A program made the translations under genes and the position numbers. A stretch of 28,773 nt of DNA. Origin: Pseudomonadota bacterium. Its GTDB lineage: Bacteria > Pseudomonadota > Alphaproteobacteria > Sphingomonadales > Sphingomonadaceae. The DNA lies in NCBI GenBank assembly GCA_023390415.1, contig JAEWCW010000048.1, positions 1 through 28,773 on the forward strand, in the 5' to 3' direction. Positions 1 through 7,860 of the stretch are shown here, in pieces (the first letter of the stretch is position 1; every line of letters starts with the position of its first letter). The notes under the pieces were generated by a model that saw only the letters and a list, made by a program, of their open reading frames with translations, was not told the DNA's origin and searched no databases.

Positions 1-524
1 CGCCTGCTGCACCGCTCGCTGCTATGGCGGCGCCCCTCCCGCCGATGCCCGCCGCTCCAGCGACTCCCGCGACTCCGGCGGTTGCGCCGGTTGCGCCGCG
101 GCTCAAGATGCACCTGCCTGCGGCCGCGATCGCGGTCCATCCCGCCCGCCCGGTGATCGATGAGGCGGCGCTCGAGCGGCAGATCGAGGCCGCGGTGACC
201 GCGTCGGTCGACAGCCGCCGAATCGCCGCCCAGGCCCATGCTTCGGCCCGCGCCGGGATCATCGCCGGCGCCGCCGGGATCGAGCAGGGCGCGGCCAGCC
301 TGGAGCAGGGTGCCCGGCAGATGGAGCGCGAAGCGCGGGCGCTCGGCTCCCGTTCCTATCGCGAGCGGCGCATCGCCGAGGCCGCCCGCCGCGGCGAGAC
401 GGTGACGCACGAGGAGCTGATCGAGGCCGCGAGCGACCTTCGGGACGGCGCCCGCGATATGGACGAGAGCGCGCGCGAGATGCGCCAGGCCGCCGCCGAG
501 ATGCGCCGCGCCCGAATGCACTGA
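1..524 (+). CDS. C-terminal part of an alanine-rich heptad-repeat protein (5' end outside window)
   Basis: The reading frame is open from the first bases of the window. The first ATG (position 24) has no ribosome binding site, so this is probably the 3' part of a longer gene. About 35 residues of Ala/Pro-rich low-complexity sequence come first. A charged helical region follows with recurring GA-x-x-M/L spacing (GAASLEQGARQMEREA, then GARDMDESAREM), which suggests a coiled coil or amphipathic helix bundle. No catalytic motif is visible. Similar tails occur, as far as I recall, on sphingomonad membrane proteins such as M56/BlaR1-type peptidases, but nothing visible here proves that. Function unassigned. 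Confidence 0.6.
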   Translation, partial: PAAPLAAMAAPLPPMPAAPATPATPAVAPVAPRLKMHLPAAAIAVHPARPVIDEAALERQIEAAVTASVDSRRIAAQAHASARAGIIAGAAGIEQGAASLEQGARQMEREARALGSRSYRERRIAEAARRGETVTHEELIEAASDLRDGARDMDESAREMRQAAAEMRRARMH

Positions 525-590
525 GATTCCGGCACCTTCCTGCCGCCCCGGGCGTTGACGCGCTGCAGGGAGGAGACGAGAAGGTGGTCC

Positions 591-1661
591 GTGGAGGAAG
601 CTCGCTCCTACATCAATGCGATCGGGACCGCCGTCCCGGACCATGAGGTGCACCGGGCGTTCATCGCCTGGGCCGAAACCCAGATCCCCGACGACCGCCA
701 GCGCGCGATCTTCCGCCGGATGGCCGAGCGCTCCGGCATTTCCAAGCGTTGGTCCGTGCTCCCGCCGGCCCCCGGCGGCGGCTCACCGGTCGAGGAAGGC
801 GGATTCTACGAAGGCGCCTCGCCCGCCACCTCGAAGCGGATGCAGGCCTATGCCGAGGCCGCGCCGAAGCTCGCGCTGGACGCGATCGAGCGCCTCGCCG
901 CGCAGGTGCCGCTGGAAGGCATCACCCACCTCGTCGTCGCCAGCTGCACCGGCTTCACCGCGCCGGGCATCGACCAGATCATCGCCCGCGCGCTCGGCCT
1001 TGAGGGCGTCGAGCGGACCCTGGTCGGCTTCATGGGCTGCTATGCGGCGGTCTCGGCTCTTCGGGTCGCCCACCATATCGTCCGCTCGGAGCCCGAGGCG
1101 CGGGTGCTCGCGGTGACGGTCGAGCTCTCATCGCTCCACCTCCAGCACGAAAGCGGGCTCGAGCCCCTGCTCGCGATGCTCCAGTTCAGCGACGGTGCCG
1201 CCGCTGCACTGGTCACCGCCGAACCCGAGGGCCTGGCGATCGGCGCGCAGTTCGCGCTCGCGCTCGAAGACAGCGCCAACCTCATCACCTGGCAGATCGG
1301 CGATACCGGCTTCGCCATGCACCTGTCGGGCGAGGTGCCGGGCCGGATCGGCGCCGCGCTGCAGGACGAGGCGGTGCGCGGCCGGATCCTCAACGGCTGG
1401 GCGGCGGAGGAGGTCGGCTCCTGGGCTGTCCACGCCGGCGGCCGCTCGATCCTCGACGCGGTCGAGAAGGGGCTCGGCCTCGGACAGGGCGCGCTTGCTG
1501 CCTCGCGTGACGTGCTCGCCCGCTTCGGCAACATGTCCTCGTCCACCTTGATGTTCGTGCTCGCCGAGACGCTCGCCAAGCCGGACGTGGGGAGGGGCGT
1601 CGCGCTCGCCTTCGGGCCAGGTCTTGCCGCCGAGGGCTTCCGTTTCGAAGGAACGCGATGA
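591..1661 (+). CDS. Type III polyketide synthase (chalcone/stilbene synthase superfamily)
   Basis: A homodimeric ketosynthase that condenses an acyl-CoA starter with malonyl-CoA units and cyclises the product to an alkylpyrone, alkylresorcinol or similar phenolic compound. In numbering from an upstream TTG at 555, the nucleophilic Cys131 lies in VVASCTGFTAPG, the His in AVHAGGRS (residue 293) and the Asn in FGNMSSSTLMFVL (residue 326), so the family's Cys-His-Asn triad is complete. I prefer the GTG at 591 (356 aa) because GAGAAGG (578-584) sits six bases upstream, the TTG has no ribosome binding site, and the family fold starts just after it (YINAIGTAVP). The stop overlaps the methyltransferase start (ATGA), so the two are translationally coupled. 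Substrate cannot be read from the sequence. Confidence 0.95.
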   Translation: MEEARSYINAIGTAVPDHEVHRAFIAWAETQIPDDRQRAIFRRMAERSGISKRWSVLPPAPGGGSPVEEGGFYEGASPATSKRMQAYAEAAPKLALDAIERLAAQVPLEGITHLVVASCTGFTAPGIDQIIARALGLEGVERTLVGFMGCYAAVSALRVAHHIVRSEPEARVLAVTVELSSLHLQHESGLEPLLAMLQFSDGAAAALVTAEPEGLAIGAQFALALEDSANLITWQIGDTGFAMHLSGEVPGRIGAALQDEAVRGRILNGWAAEEVGSWAVHAGGRSILDAVEKGLGLGQGALAASRDVLARFGNMSSSTLMFVLAETLAKPDVGRGVALAFGPGLAAEGFRFEGTR

Positions 1662-2356
1662 AGGCCCTCGCCGTCCGCGTTCGGCGGGACGAGCAGATGG
1701 ACGATCCCGCGCTCGATCCGGCAATTTATGCGGCGGTGATCGGCGACCTTGCCGAGGTCAACGGCCTGCTGATGGTCGCGCGGCCGACGATCGGCTTCAT
1801 CCGCCGCGCGCTCCGCGGCCGCCGCGCCTTCCGCCTGCTCGACGTCGGCTTCGGCCAGGGCGACATGCTGCGCCGAATCGCGGTCTGGGCAGCGCGGAGG
1901 AAGATCGCCGCCGAATTGGTGGGCGTCGATCTCAACCCGCGCAGCCTGCCCGCGGCGCAGGCCGTGACCCCCGATTGCCTGCCGATCGAATATCGCACCG
2001 GCGATTATGCGGACATGGCCGGCGAGGGCTGGGACTTCGTCATCTCCAGCTCGATCACCCATCATATGAATGACGAGCAGCTCCACGCCTTCCTGCGCTT
2101 CATGGAAAGCGAGGCGCGGATGGGCTGGATGGTCAACGACATCCACCGCGTCGCTCTGGCCTATCTCGGCTTTCCGGTGCTGGCGCGGCTGATGGGCTGG
2201 CACAGGATGGTGCGCGAGGACGGCCTGCTCTCGATCCAGCGCTCTTTCCGAAAGGAGGATTGGCGCGCGATCATCGCTGCTTCGGGGATCGACCCTTCGG
2301 CGCCGCGCATCGTTCGGCGATTCCCGTTCCGCTTATGCGTCGAACGGACATTCTGA
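1658..2356 (+). CDS. Class I SAM-dependent methyltransferase, polyketide-associated
   Basis: A 232-residue Rossmann-fold methyltransferase. SAM motif I is LLDVGFGQGDM at residues 60-70, followed by an acidic strand end (VGVDLNP) and the segment DFVISSSITHHM at the position of motif IV. It starts inside the stop codon of the polyketide synthase (ATGA) and overlaps the next gene by 22 bases, so it belongs to the same operon. By context it probably methylates the polyketide product on oxygen or carbon. Methyltransferases of this kind beside type III synthases are common in actinobacteria and alphaproteobacteria. The actual acceptor is unknown. Confidence 0.9.
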   Translation: MKALAVRVRRDEQMDDPALDPAIYAAVIGDLAEVNGLLMVARPTIGFIRRALRGRRAFRLLDVGFGQGDMLRRIAVWAARRKIAAELVGVDLNPRSLPAAQAVTPDCLPIEYRTGDYADMAGEGWDFVISSSITHHMNDEQLHAFLRFMESEARMGWMVNDIHRVALAYLGFPVLARLMGWHRMVREDGLLSIQRSFRKEDWRAIIAASGIDPSAPRIVRRFPFRLCVERTF

Positions 2357-3402
2357 TCGTCGGCGGCGGGCCGGCGGGGTCTGCCGCTGCGATAACGCTC
2401 GGCCGCGCCGGGCGGGCGCCCGAGCTGATCGAGCGCAGCGCAGGCCCACGTGATGTCGTCTGCGGCGGCTTCCTCGGCTGGGACGCGCTGGCGGCGCTGA
2501 AGCGGCTCGGCGTCGACCCCGCCAGCCTCGGCGCGCGGCTCATCACAAGGCTGCGCCTTGTCGCGGGCGAGCGCAGCAGCGAGGCACAATTGCCGGCGGC
2601 CGCCGCCGGCCTCTCGCGGCGGAGACTGGACGAGGCGTTGTTGGAGGCCGCGGTCCGGGCGGGCGCGGACGTGCGTCGGGGCCGTGCGGTGCGCGCCGCG
2701 GAGGGGCGGCAAGTGCGGCTCGACGACGGCGAGGAGGTCGAGGCGCACGCGCTCATCCTCGCCACCGGCAAGCACGAGCTGCGCGGCCTCGCCCGACCGC
2801 TGGAGGGGCACCGGGAGCTTCCGGCTGCAGGGCTCCGTGCAGCCATTCCGGCGACTCCCGGCCTGGAAGGGGTGATCGAGCTCCACCTGTTCAACGAAGG
2901 CTATGCCGGCCTGCTCGTCCAGGAGGACGGTATGGCCAATCTCTGCCTCTCCGTGTCGCGGCGGCGGCTGGCGAAGGCGGGCTCGCCCGAAGCGCTGGTC
3001 GCGGAGCTGGTGCGGGAGGCGCCGCGCCTGGCCGCCCGGATCGGAGGCATTCCGGGCAACTGGGAAGCTGTCGCGGGCGTACCCTATGGCTGGCGGGCGC
3101 GACGGACCGAGGAGGGCCTCTACCGCATTGGCGATCAGGCGGCGGTCATCGCCTCGCTGGCCGGTGACGGGATCGCCATTGCCCTCACCAGCGGAATCAC
3201 CTCCGCCGAAGCCCTCCTGGCCGGGGCAGGTGCGACGGACTTCCAGCGCCGTTTCGCCACCCGCGCCCGGCGTCCCGTGGCGGTCGCCGAGGCCCTTCGA
3301 CACGCCGCCGAGCGCCCCCGGCGCCGGGCCGCGCTCCTCGGCCTCGTCGGCGCGCTTCCCGGCCTGCTGCCTATCGCCGCGCGGCTCACCCGGATCGGTT
3401 GA
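2335..3402 (+). CDS. FAD-dependent oxidoreductase/monooxygenase of the geranylgeranyl-reductase-like group
   Basis: The 355-residue protein opens with a dinucleotide-binding fold: ILIVGGGPAGSAAA at residues 7-19. Near the C-terminus it has the second FAD contact of this group, YRIGDQAAVIASLAGDGI. I chose the ATG at 2335 because the FAD motif follows within ten residues; a longer frame reaching back to 2260 would add 25 residues that are not family-like and lie inside the methyltransferase gene. There is no ribosome binding site at this start, so translation is probably coupled to the upstream gene. In context it is the likely hydroxylase or oxidase acting on the methylated polyketide, analogous in gene order to SrsC in Streptomyces. 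The C-terminal 50 residues are Arg/Ala/Leu-rich and could contact membrane. The reaction is inferred. Confidence 0.88.
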   Translation: MRRTDILIVGGGPAGSAAAITLGRAGRAPELIERSAGPRDVVCGGFLGWDALAALKRLGVDPASLGARLITRLRLVAGERSSEAQLPAAAAGLSRRRLDEALLEAAVRAGADVRRGRAVRAAEGRQVRLDDGEEVEAHALILATGKHELRGLARPLEGHRELPAAGLRAAIPATPGLEGVIELHLFNEGYAGLLVQEDGMANLCLSVSRRRLAKAGSPEALVAELVREAPRLAARIGGIPGNWEAVAGVPYGWRARRTEEGLYRIGDQAAVIASLAGDGIAIALTSGITSAEALLAGAGATDFQRRFATRARRPVAVAEALRHAAERPRRRAALLGLVGALPGLLPIAARLTRIG

Positions 3403-3455
3403 CTTCCGCCCGGTTTCGGGCAGGTTGCGAAGCAGAAATCCCCGGGGGAAAATCC

Positions 3456-4811
3456 ATGATCCAGAGGTTGTTGACGGCGGTCACCCTGGCCGCCCTGCCC
3501 ATAACTGCCGCCGCGGCCCAGCCGCCGGCCTCCGCCGCAGCGCAGAGCCCGCGCGCCGCCCCCGATGCCGCGCGCATGGCCGCCGCCGAGCGGCTGGTCG
3601 CGGCAATCTATCCCGAGGAGCTGCTGAGCCGGGCCGCCGCCGACGCGGTGCGCCAATATTGGCCCGGCTGGGCGGCCGCGCGCGGGACCTCGAACCCGCG
3701 CGACCCGCTTTATGCCGAGCGGCTCCGAGTCGCCGATGCCGCTGCGACCGCCGAGTCCGCGCGCCTGGTCCACAACCTCCTTCCCGAGCTGCGCACCTTG
3801 ATGGCGCGCTTCTATGCCGAGCGGATGCAGATCGCGGATATCGACGAGGCAGCGCGCTTCTATGCGAGCCCGGCGGGCCGACGCTTCATCCTCGGCTCGA
3901 TCCAGCTGTCGCGGCACACGGACGCGCTCCGCAACTATTCGCCCGAGCCCGATCCGGAGCTGCTCGCCGGAATGCTGATGATGGGCGCGCGGATCGAGGC
4001 TGCGACCCGACACCTCCAGCCGCCGCCGCCGCCCCCGGCGCCTCCGCCGCCGGTCAGCGTGGAGCCCGAGCGTCGTCAGCGCGCCGACCGCCAGCAGCGC
4101 AGCGAGCGCATGCGCCGTCCGCGCGAGGCGCCGCCGGAGGTCTATATGCCGGTCCCGGACGTGGAGCCCGCACCGCCGGCACCGCCCCCGCCGCCGCCGC
4201 CCGCACCGCCCGCGCCGGCCGATCCGGCACGTCTCGCCGCCGCCCGCCGTGCCGCCGAGGTGATCCTTCCGACCAACGCCTTCAGCCAGCCGCTGCCGCT
4301 CCAGGAGCTCGCCGCGACCCTGCTCGCGCTTCCGGTCTCGAGCCTCGGGCCGGTTCCGCTTCCGCCGGGAATCGGCCCGCACGCCACGGTCGGCGAGGCC
4401 GCCGAGACCCATGTCCCGCACCTTCGCGAGATCGCGCGGATCGCCGCCGGGATCATGAGCGAGGATCTGCCCCGGCTGCTCCCGCTTGCGGCGCCGGTCG
4501 CGCGTGGCGCGATCGCCGAACTCTATGCCCGCGAGTTCACGGTCGCCGAGCTCGATGCGATCAGCGCTTTTTACGGCAGCCCGGCGGGCCAGGCGCTGGC
4601 GCGCCAGTCCTTCACGGCGATGCTCGATCCGCCGCTGATCCGCGGCACTTTGCTGATGATGCCGCGGATTCTGCCGGAGGTTTACACGGCGCTGGTCCGG
4701 ATCGGCCAGTCGACCGCGCACCTGCCGCCGCCGCCGGCGCCACCGGCACCGCCCGCTCCGCCTGCCGCATCCACGCCCCAGCCCGACGAGGATGGGCCGG
4801 ACGAGGACTGA
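3456..4811 (+). CDS. Exported protein with two DUF2059-like modules and proline-rich linkers
   Basis: This 451-residue protein has a signal peptide (MIQRLLTAVTLAALPITAAAAQ, likely cut after residues 19-21). Two copies of a DUF2059-like helical module follow, at about residues 42-185 and 263-415. Each has the same core: MARFYAERMQIADIDEAARF then YASPAGRRF in the first, and AELYAREFTVAELDAISAFY then GSPAGQA in the second. A proline-rich linker (residues 189-258) with a basic stretch in the middle separates the modules, and a second Pro/Ala tract ends the protein in an acidic tail. Most DUF2059 proteins I know of have one module. The ATG at 3456 is chosen because it begins the signal peptide, with GGGGGAAAA just upstream. 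Function unknown, probably periplasmic. Confidence 0.88.
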   Translation: MIQRLLTAVTLAALPITAAAAQPPASAAAQSPRAAPDAARMAAAERLVAAIYPEELLSRAAADAVRQYWPGWAAARGTSNPRDPLYAERLRVADAAATAESARLVHNLLPELRTLMARFYAERMQIADIDEAARFYASPAGRRFILGSIQLSRHTDALRNYSPEPDPELLAGMLMMGARIEAATRHLQPPPPPPAPPPPVSVEPERRQRADRQQRSERMRRPREAPPEVYMPVPDVEPAPPAPPPPPPPAPPAPADPARLAAARRAAEVILPTNAFSQPLPLQELAATLLALPVSSLGPVPLPPGIGPHATVGEAAETHVPHLREIARIAAGIMSEDLPRLLPLAAPVARGAIAELYAREFTVAELDAISAFYGSPAGQALARQSFTAMLDPPLIRGTLLMMPRILPEVYTALVRIGQSTAHLPPPPAPPAPPAPPAASTPQPDEDGPDED

Positions 4812-4813
4812 GT

Positions 4814-4841
4814 CTGAACGGCCGTTCAGCTTCGGCTCAGC
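4814..4841. promoter_or_regulatory. Perfect 16-bp palindrome overlapping an 11-bp-spaced direct repeat
   Basis: CTGAACGGCCGTTCAG (4814-4829) is a perfect palindrome lying two bases after the upstream stop codon. Its right end begins a direct repeat: TTCAGC at 4825 and CTCAGC at 4836, exactly 11 bases apart. One-turn spacing is what OmpR-type response regulators usually bind, while a palindrome suits a dimeric repressor. It lies about 85 bases before the next start and lacks a following T-run, so an operator or activator site for the downstream gene is more likely than a terminator. Confidence 0.45.
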
Positions 4842-4923
4842 GTTCGGGGCTAGGCTTTGGGCAACCGACTCGCGCGCATGGGCGTTGTCCGCTATGCTCG
4901 CCTAAGTCCTTGAGGAGACTGGT

Positions 4924-5379
4924 ATGCGTAAGTTGCTGATCGGCGTCGCGGCGCTTGCTCTTGCCGGGCCGGCCAATGCGCAGCGCGTGTTCACGCCGGA
5001 GATGGACGAGGATCTTGTCCGCGCCGTTCCCCCGGCCGAGGAGGTCGAGGCGGTCGGCGAGACGATCGACGCCGTCACCGGCGCCGTTCTCGACGTACCG
5101 ATCGGACCGCTCGTCGATGCGATCGATCGCGCCGACCCCTATCGCCGCGGCGCACGACGCGGCCCGCGGGAGCGTACGCTCGGCGATCTCGCCCGCCGCG
5201 ACGATCCCTATTTCGAGGAAAGGCTGCGCGATTCCATCTACCAGGTCACCACCGACATGGCGGTGACGATGGACGCGGTCGCGCTCGCGGCGCCGGAGAT
5301 GCGCCGCGCGCTCGCCGAGATCGAGCGCAGCGTCGAACGCGCCCGCGAGGACGCCCGCGCCCGCCACGGTCGCCGCTAA
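4924..5379 (+). CDS. Small exported protein of unknown function
   Basis: The 151-residue protein begins with a clear signal peptide (MRKLLIGVAALALAGPANAQ, cleavage after ANA at about residue 19). The mature part is charged and mostly helical, ending in an Arg-rich tail (RAREDARARHGRR). The middle holds VTGAVLDVPIGPLVDAIDRA, which looks amphipathic. The start is well supported by TTGAGGAGACTGG directly upstream. The gene stands alone, preceded by the palindrome at 4814-4829. I do not recognise the family, although short exported proteins with this VLDVPIGPL/DAI pattern are, as I recall, frequent in sphingomonads. Probably periplasmic. Confidence 0.85.
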   Translation: MRKLLIGVAALALAGPANAQRVFTPEMDEDLVRAVPPAEEVEAVGETIDAVTGAVLDVPIGPLVDAIDRADPYRRGARRGPRERTLGDLARRDDPYFEERLRDSIYQVTTDMAVTMDAVALAAPEMRRALAEIERSVERAREDARARHGRR

Positions 5380-5449
5380 AGTGGACTAATCGCGGTTCCC
5401 CCGCGAAGCGCTGTGGACGTTCGCCGCATGTGCGCTAAGAGCGTGCTTC

Positions 5450-6124
5450 ATGTGGCAGCTTTACCAATTCCCGCTTTGCCCTTTTTCGCGCAAGGTCCGG
5501 CTGATGCTTGGCGAGAAGGGCGTCGCGCACGAATTGGTGCGCGAGAATCCCTGGGGCCGGCGCGACGAGTTCATGGACATGAACCCGGCCGGCCAGACTC
5601 CGGTGCTGGTCGAGGATCGCACCGGAACGGTGCTGATCGATAGCGGCGCGATCTGCGAATATTTCGAGGAGACGATCGAGAAGGCGCCGATGATCCCGGG
5701 CACCGCGGTCAACCGCGCCGAGGTCCGCCGGCTGGTCGCCTGGCTCGACGACCAGCTCTATCGCGAGGTCATCCGCCCGATCATGGACGAGCGGATGATG
5801 AAGCGGCTGATCTCGCGCGATCCGCCCGACACCAAGGTGCTGCGCGAGGCGATGAAGATCGCCAATTCCTACCTCGATTATCTCGATTACCTGCTCGATC
5901 ACAGGCGCTGGCTCGCCGGACCGGTGCTGAGCCTCGCCGATCTCGCCGCCGCCGCCCACCTTTCCGTCGCCGACTATCTCGGCGGCCTCGACTGGCGCGG
6001 TCACAAGCAGACCACCGACTGGTATGCGGTGATGAAGTCGCGGCCGAGCTTTCGCCCGCTCCTGACCGAGCGGATGGAGGTGATCGCCCCGCCGGCGCAT
6101 TACGACAAGGTCGACTTCTTCTAG
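5450..6124 (+). CDS. fzlA: Glutathione-S-transferase-fold protein, probable FtsZ-binding FzlA
   Basis: A 224-residue protein of the GST fold: a thioredoxin-like N-domain (residues 1-77, with CPFSRKVRL at 10-18, NPAGQTPVL at 45-53 and DSGAICEY at 64-71) and an all-helical C-domain. The N-terminal pattern PLxPFSRKVRL, the WGRRDEF segment and the tail PPAHYDKVDFF match what I recall of alphaproteobacterial FzlA rather than of detoxifying GSTs. In Caulobacter FzlA binds curved FtsZ filaments and is needed for constriction and for activating septal wall synthesis. If orthologous, it acts at the cytoplasmic division site rather than as an enzyme. The ATG is followed at once by the first beta strand. 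The gene is monocistronic or weakly linked to nfu. A generic GST remains possible. Confidence 0.8.
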   Translation: MWQLYQFPLCPFSRKVRLMLGEKGVAHELVRENPWGRRDEFMDMNPAGQTPVLVEDRTGTVLIDSGAICEYFEETIEKAPMIPGTAVNRAEVRRLVAWLDDQLYREVIRPIMDERMMKRLISRDPPDTKVLREAMKIANSYLDYLDYLLDHRRWLAGPVLSLADLAAAAHLSVADYLGGLDWRGHKQTTDWYAVMKSRPSFRPLLTERMEVIAPPAHYDKVDFF

Positions 6125-6173
6125 GGACCTTTGCGGACTTGATCGCAGCTCCCCGACGGACCACATCCAACCC

Positions 6174-6746
6174 ATGCTGATCCAGACCGAGACGACGCCC
6201 AATCCCACCACCCTGAAGTTCCTTCCGGGGCGCGAGGTGATGGGGCAGGGGACCCGCGACTTCGCGACGCCGGAGGACGCCGATTCCTCGCCGCTCGCTT
6301 CGGCCATCTTCTCGACCGGAGACGTCGAGGGCGTGTTCTTCGGCCGCGACTTCATCTCGGTGACCGCGGCGCCCGGCGTCGAATGGCGCGAGCTCAAGCC
6401 GCAGGTGCTGTCGGTCCTGCTCGACCATTTCTCGAGCGGCGCGCCCTTGTTCAATCCGGGAAGCGCCGCCGGAATCGAGATCGCGCCCGATTTCGGCATC
6501 GAGGAGGATCCCGCCGACGCCGAGATCGTCGACCAGATCAAGGAGTTGATCGAGACCCGCGTCCGCCCGGCAGTCGCGCAGGACGGCGGCGACATCGTCT
6601 ATCGCGGCTACGCCAAGGGAACGGTCTATCTCGCCATGCACGGCGCCTGCTCGGGCTGCCCGTCCTCGACCATCACCCTGAAGAACGGGATCGAGGGGCT
6701 GCTCCGGCATTATGTCCCCGAGGTCGAGGCCGTCGAAGCGGTCTGA
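6174..6746 (+). CDS. NifU family Fe-S cluster scaffold/carrier (Nfu type)
   Basis: The 190-residue protein has the two-domain Nfu layout. The N-terminal Nfu_N domain (residues 1-87) opens with the characteristic MLIQTETTPNPTTLKFLPG. The C-terminal NifU-like domain (about 118-183) carries Cys159-x2-Cys162 in HGACSGCPSSTITLK, which holds a 4Fe-4S cluster across a dimer. Nfu proteins pass clusters to apo-enzymes in the cytoplasm; MiaB and IspH, also encoded in this window, are typical 4Fe-4S clients, though a direct link is only inference. It sits three bases ahead of tsaB, so the two are probably cotranscribed. Confidence 0.94.
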   Translation: MLIQTETTPNPTTLKFLPGREVMGQGTRDFATPEDADSSPLASAIFSTGDVEGVFFGRDFISVTAAPGVEWRELKPQVLSVLLDHFSSGAPLFNPGSAAGIEIAPDFGIEEDPADAEIVDQIKELIETRVRPAVAQDGGDIVYRGYAKGTVYLAMHGACSGCPSSTITLKNGIEGLLRHYVPEVEAVEAV

Positions 6747-6749
6747 GCG

Positions 6750-7370
6750 GTGCTTCTCGCGATCGACAGCGCCACCGCGGCCTGCTCGGCGGCGCTGATC
6801 GAGGGCGGCGCCGTCCTCGCCGAGCGCCACGAGACGGTTGGCCGCGGTCATGCTGAGCGGCTGATGCCGATGATCGCGGAGCTGCTTGCCGAGCCGGCGA
6901 TTGCCGGCCGCTGTCCGGACTCGATCCTGGTCGATTGCGGCCCCGGAAGCTTCACCGGAATCCGGGTCGGACTCGCCGCTGCCCATGGCCTCGCCATCGG
7001 CTGGGGAGTTCCGCTTCACGGCTACTCCTCGATGGCTCTCATCGCCGCGTCGAACCGGCCCGAGACCGGCGAGATTGCGGTCGCTCTGCAGGGGGGACAT
7101 GGGGAACTTTTCGTGCAAAGCTACGGCGGTGACCCGCTCCGGCCTCTCGACGCCCTCCGATCGCTCGCACCCGATGCCGCGGCCGCTTCCGTCTCCGCCG
7201 AGAGCGTCGCAGGCTCCGGGGCCGAGGCGCTGGTCGTCGCGCGCGGGAGCGGCACGTGGCGCGAGGCGCTTCCCCGTGCCGCGGGCGTCCACCTGCTTCC
7301 CGAGCCGCTCCGCGCCCTCCCGCCGCGTCCGATCTACGGCCGCGCGCCCGATGCGAAGGCGATGACATGA
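6750..7370 (+). CDS. tsaB: tRNA threonylcarbamoyladenosine biosynthesis protein TsaB
   Basis: TsaB is the inactive ASKHA-fold paralogue of TsaD. With TsaD and TsaE it forms the complex that puts threonylcarbamoyl on A37 of ANN-decoding tRNAs. Visible marks are the N-terminal LLAIDSATAACSAAL, the signature GPGSFTGIRVG at residues 64-74 and VPLHGYSSMAL after it. At 206 aa the length is usual. Translation starts at GTG, which puts the beta strand LLAIDSA immediately after the initiator. The stop overlaps the rimI start (ATGA), reproducing the widespread tsaB-rimI pair. Confidence 0.94.
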   Translation: MLLAIDSATAACSAALIEGGAVLAERHETVGRGHAERLMPMIAELLAEPAIAGRCPDSILVDCGPGSFTGIRVGLAAAHGLAIGWGVPLHGYSSMALIAASNRPETGEIAVALQGGHGELFVQSYGGDPLRPLDALRSLAPDAAAASVSAESVAGSGAEALVVARGSGTWREALPRAAGVHLLPEPLRALPPRPIYGRAPDAKAMT

Positions 7371-7843
7371 ATCGCGAGGGCGACGTCCGGATCGAGCAGG
7401 GCGGAGTCGCCGATCTCGATGCGGTGATGGCGGTGATGAATGACGGCTTCGATCCCTGTTACGGCGAGGCCTGGACCGCGCCCCAATGCGCCGGGCTGCT
7501 GCCGATGCCGGGCGTCTGGCTGACCCTCGCGCGCATCGGCGACGAAGTCGTCGGTTTCAGTTTGGCACGGTCCGTCCTTCGCGAGGCCGAGCTCCTCCTG
7601 CTTGTCGTGAAGCGCAAAGATCAGGGACGTGGCATCGGCAAGTTGCTCCTCGACGCGTTCACCGACGGGGCGGCGGCGCGTGGTGCAACCCATTTCCATC
7701 TCGAGGTGCGGGATGGAAACCATGCGGTTAAGCTATACCATAATTCAGGTTTTACTCCGGTCGGCCGTCGCCGGAACTATTATAGCGGCCGCGATGGCCA
7801 AGTTTACGATGCCCTGACACTGGCTCGAACAATAGCGGGTTAG
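7367..7843 (+). CDS. rimI: GNAT N-acetyltransferase, ribosomal protein S18 alanine acetyltransferase RimI
   Basis: A 158-residue GNAT enzyme. The acetyl-CoA pyrophosphate loop is QGRGIG at residues 86-91 (motif A), preceded by ELLLLVVKRKDQ. The RimI-type C-terminal pattern is present: LEVRDGNHAVKLYHNSGF, then GRRRNYY. RimI acetylates the N-terminal alanine of S18, and in some bacteria other N-termini. I set the start at the ATG overlapping the tsaB stop; the frame runs further upstream but only inside tsaB. Overlap with tsaB supports the RimI assignment over a generic GNAT. Confidence 0.9.
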   Translation: MNREGDVRIEQGGVADLDAVMAVMNDGFDPCYGEAWTAPQCAGLLPMPGVWLTLARIGDEVVGFSLARSVLREAELLLLVVKRKDQGRGIGKLLLDAFTDGAAARGATHFHLEVRDGNHAVKLYHNSGFTPVGRRRNYYSGRDGQVYDALTLARTIAG

Positions 7844-7860
7844 TACGGCATTCGAAGCAT

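Noticed and set aside
4020..4215. CCG-rich tracts as a possible tandem repeat or CRISPR-like array
   Set aside because: They encode the proline-rich linker of the DUF2059 protein in frame and have no spacer-repeat structure.
2903..4939. A 678-codon + strand frame across the flavoprotein and DUF2059 genes
   Set aside because: Its translation is Arg/Pro/Ala-rich without domains, and it overlaps two genes with clear signal peptide or FAD motifs in other frames.
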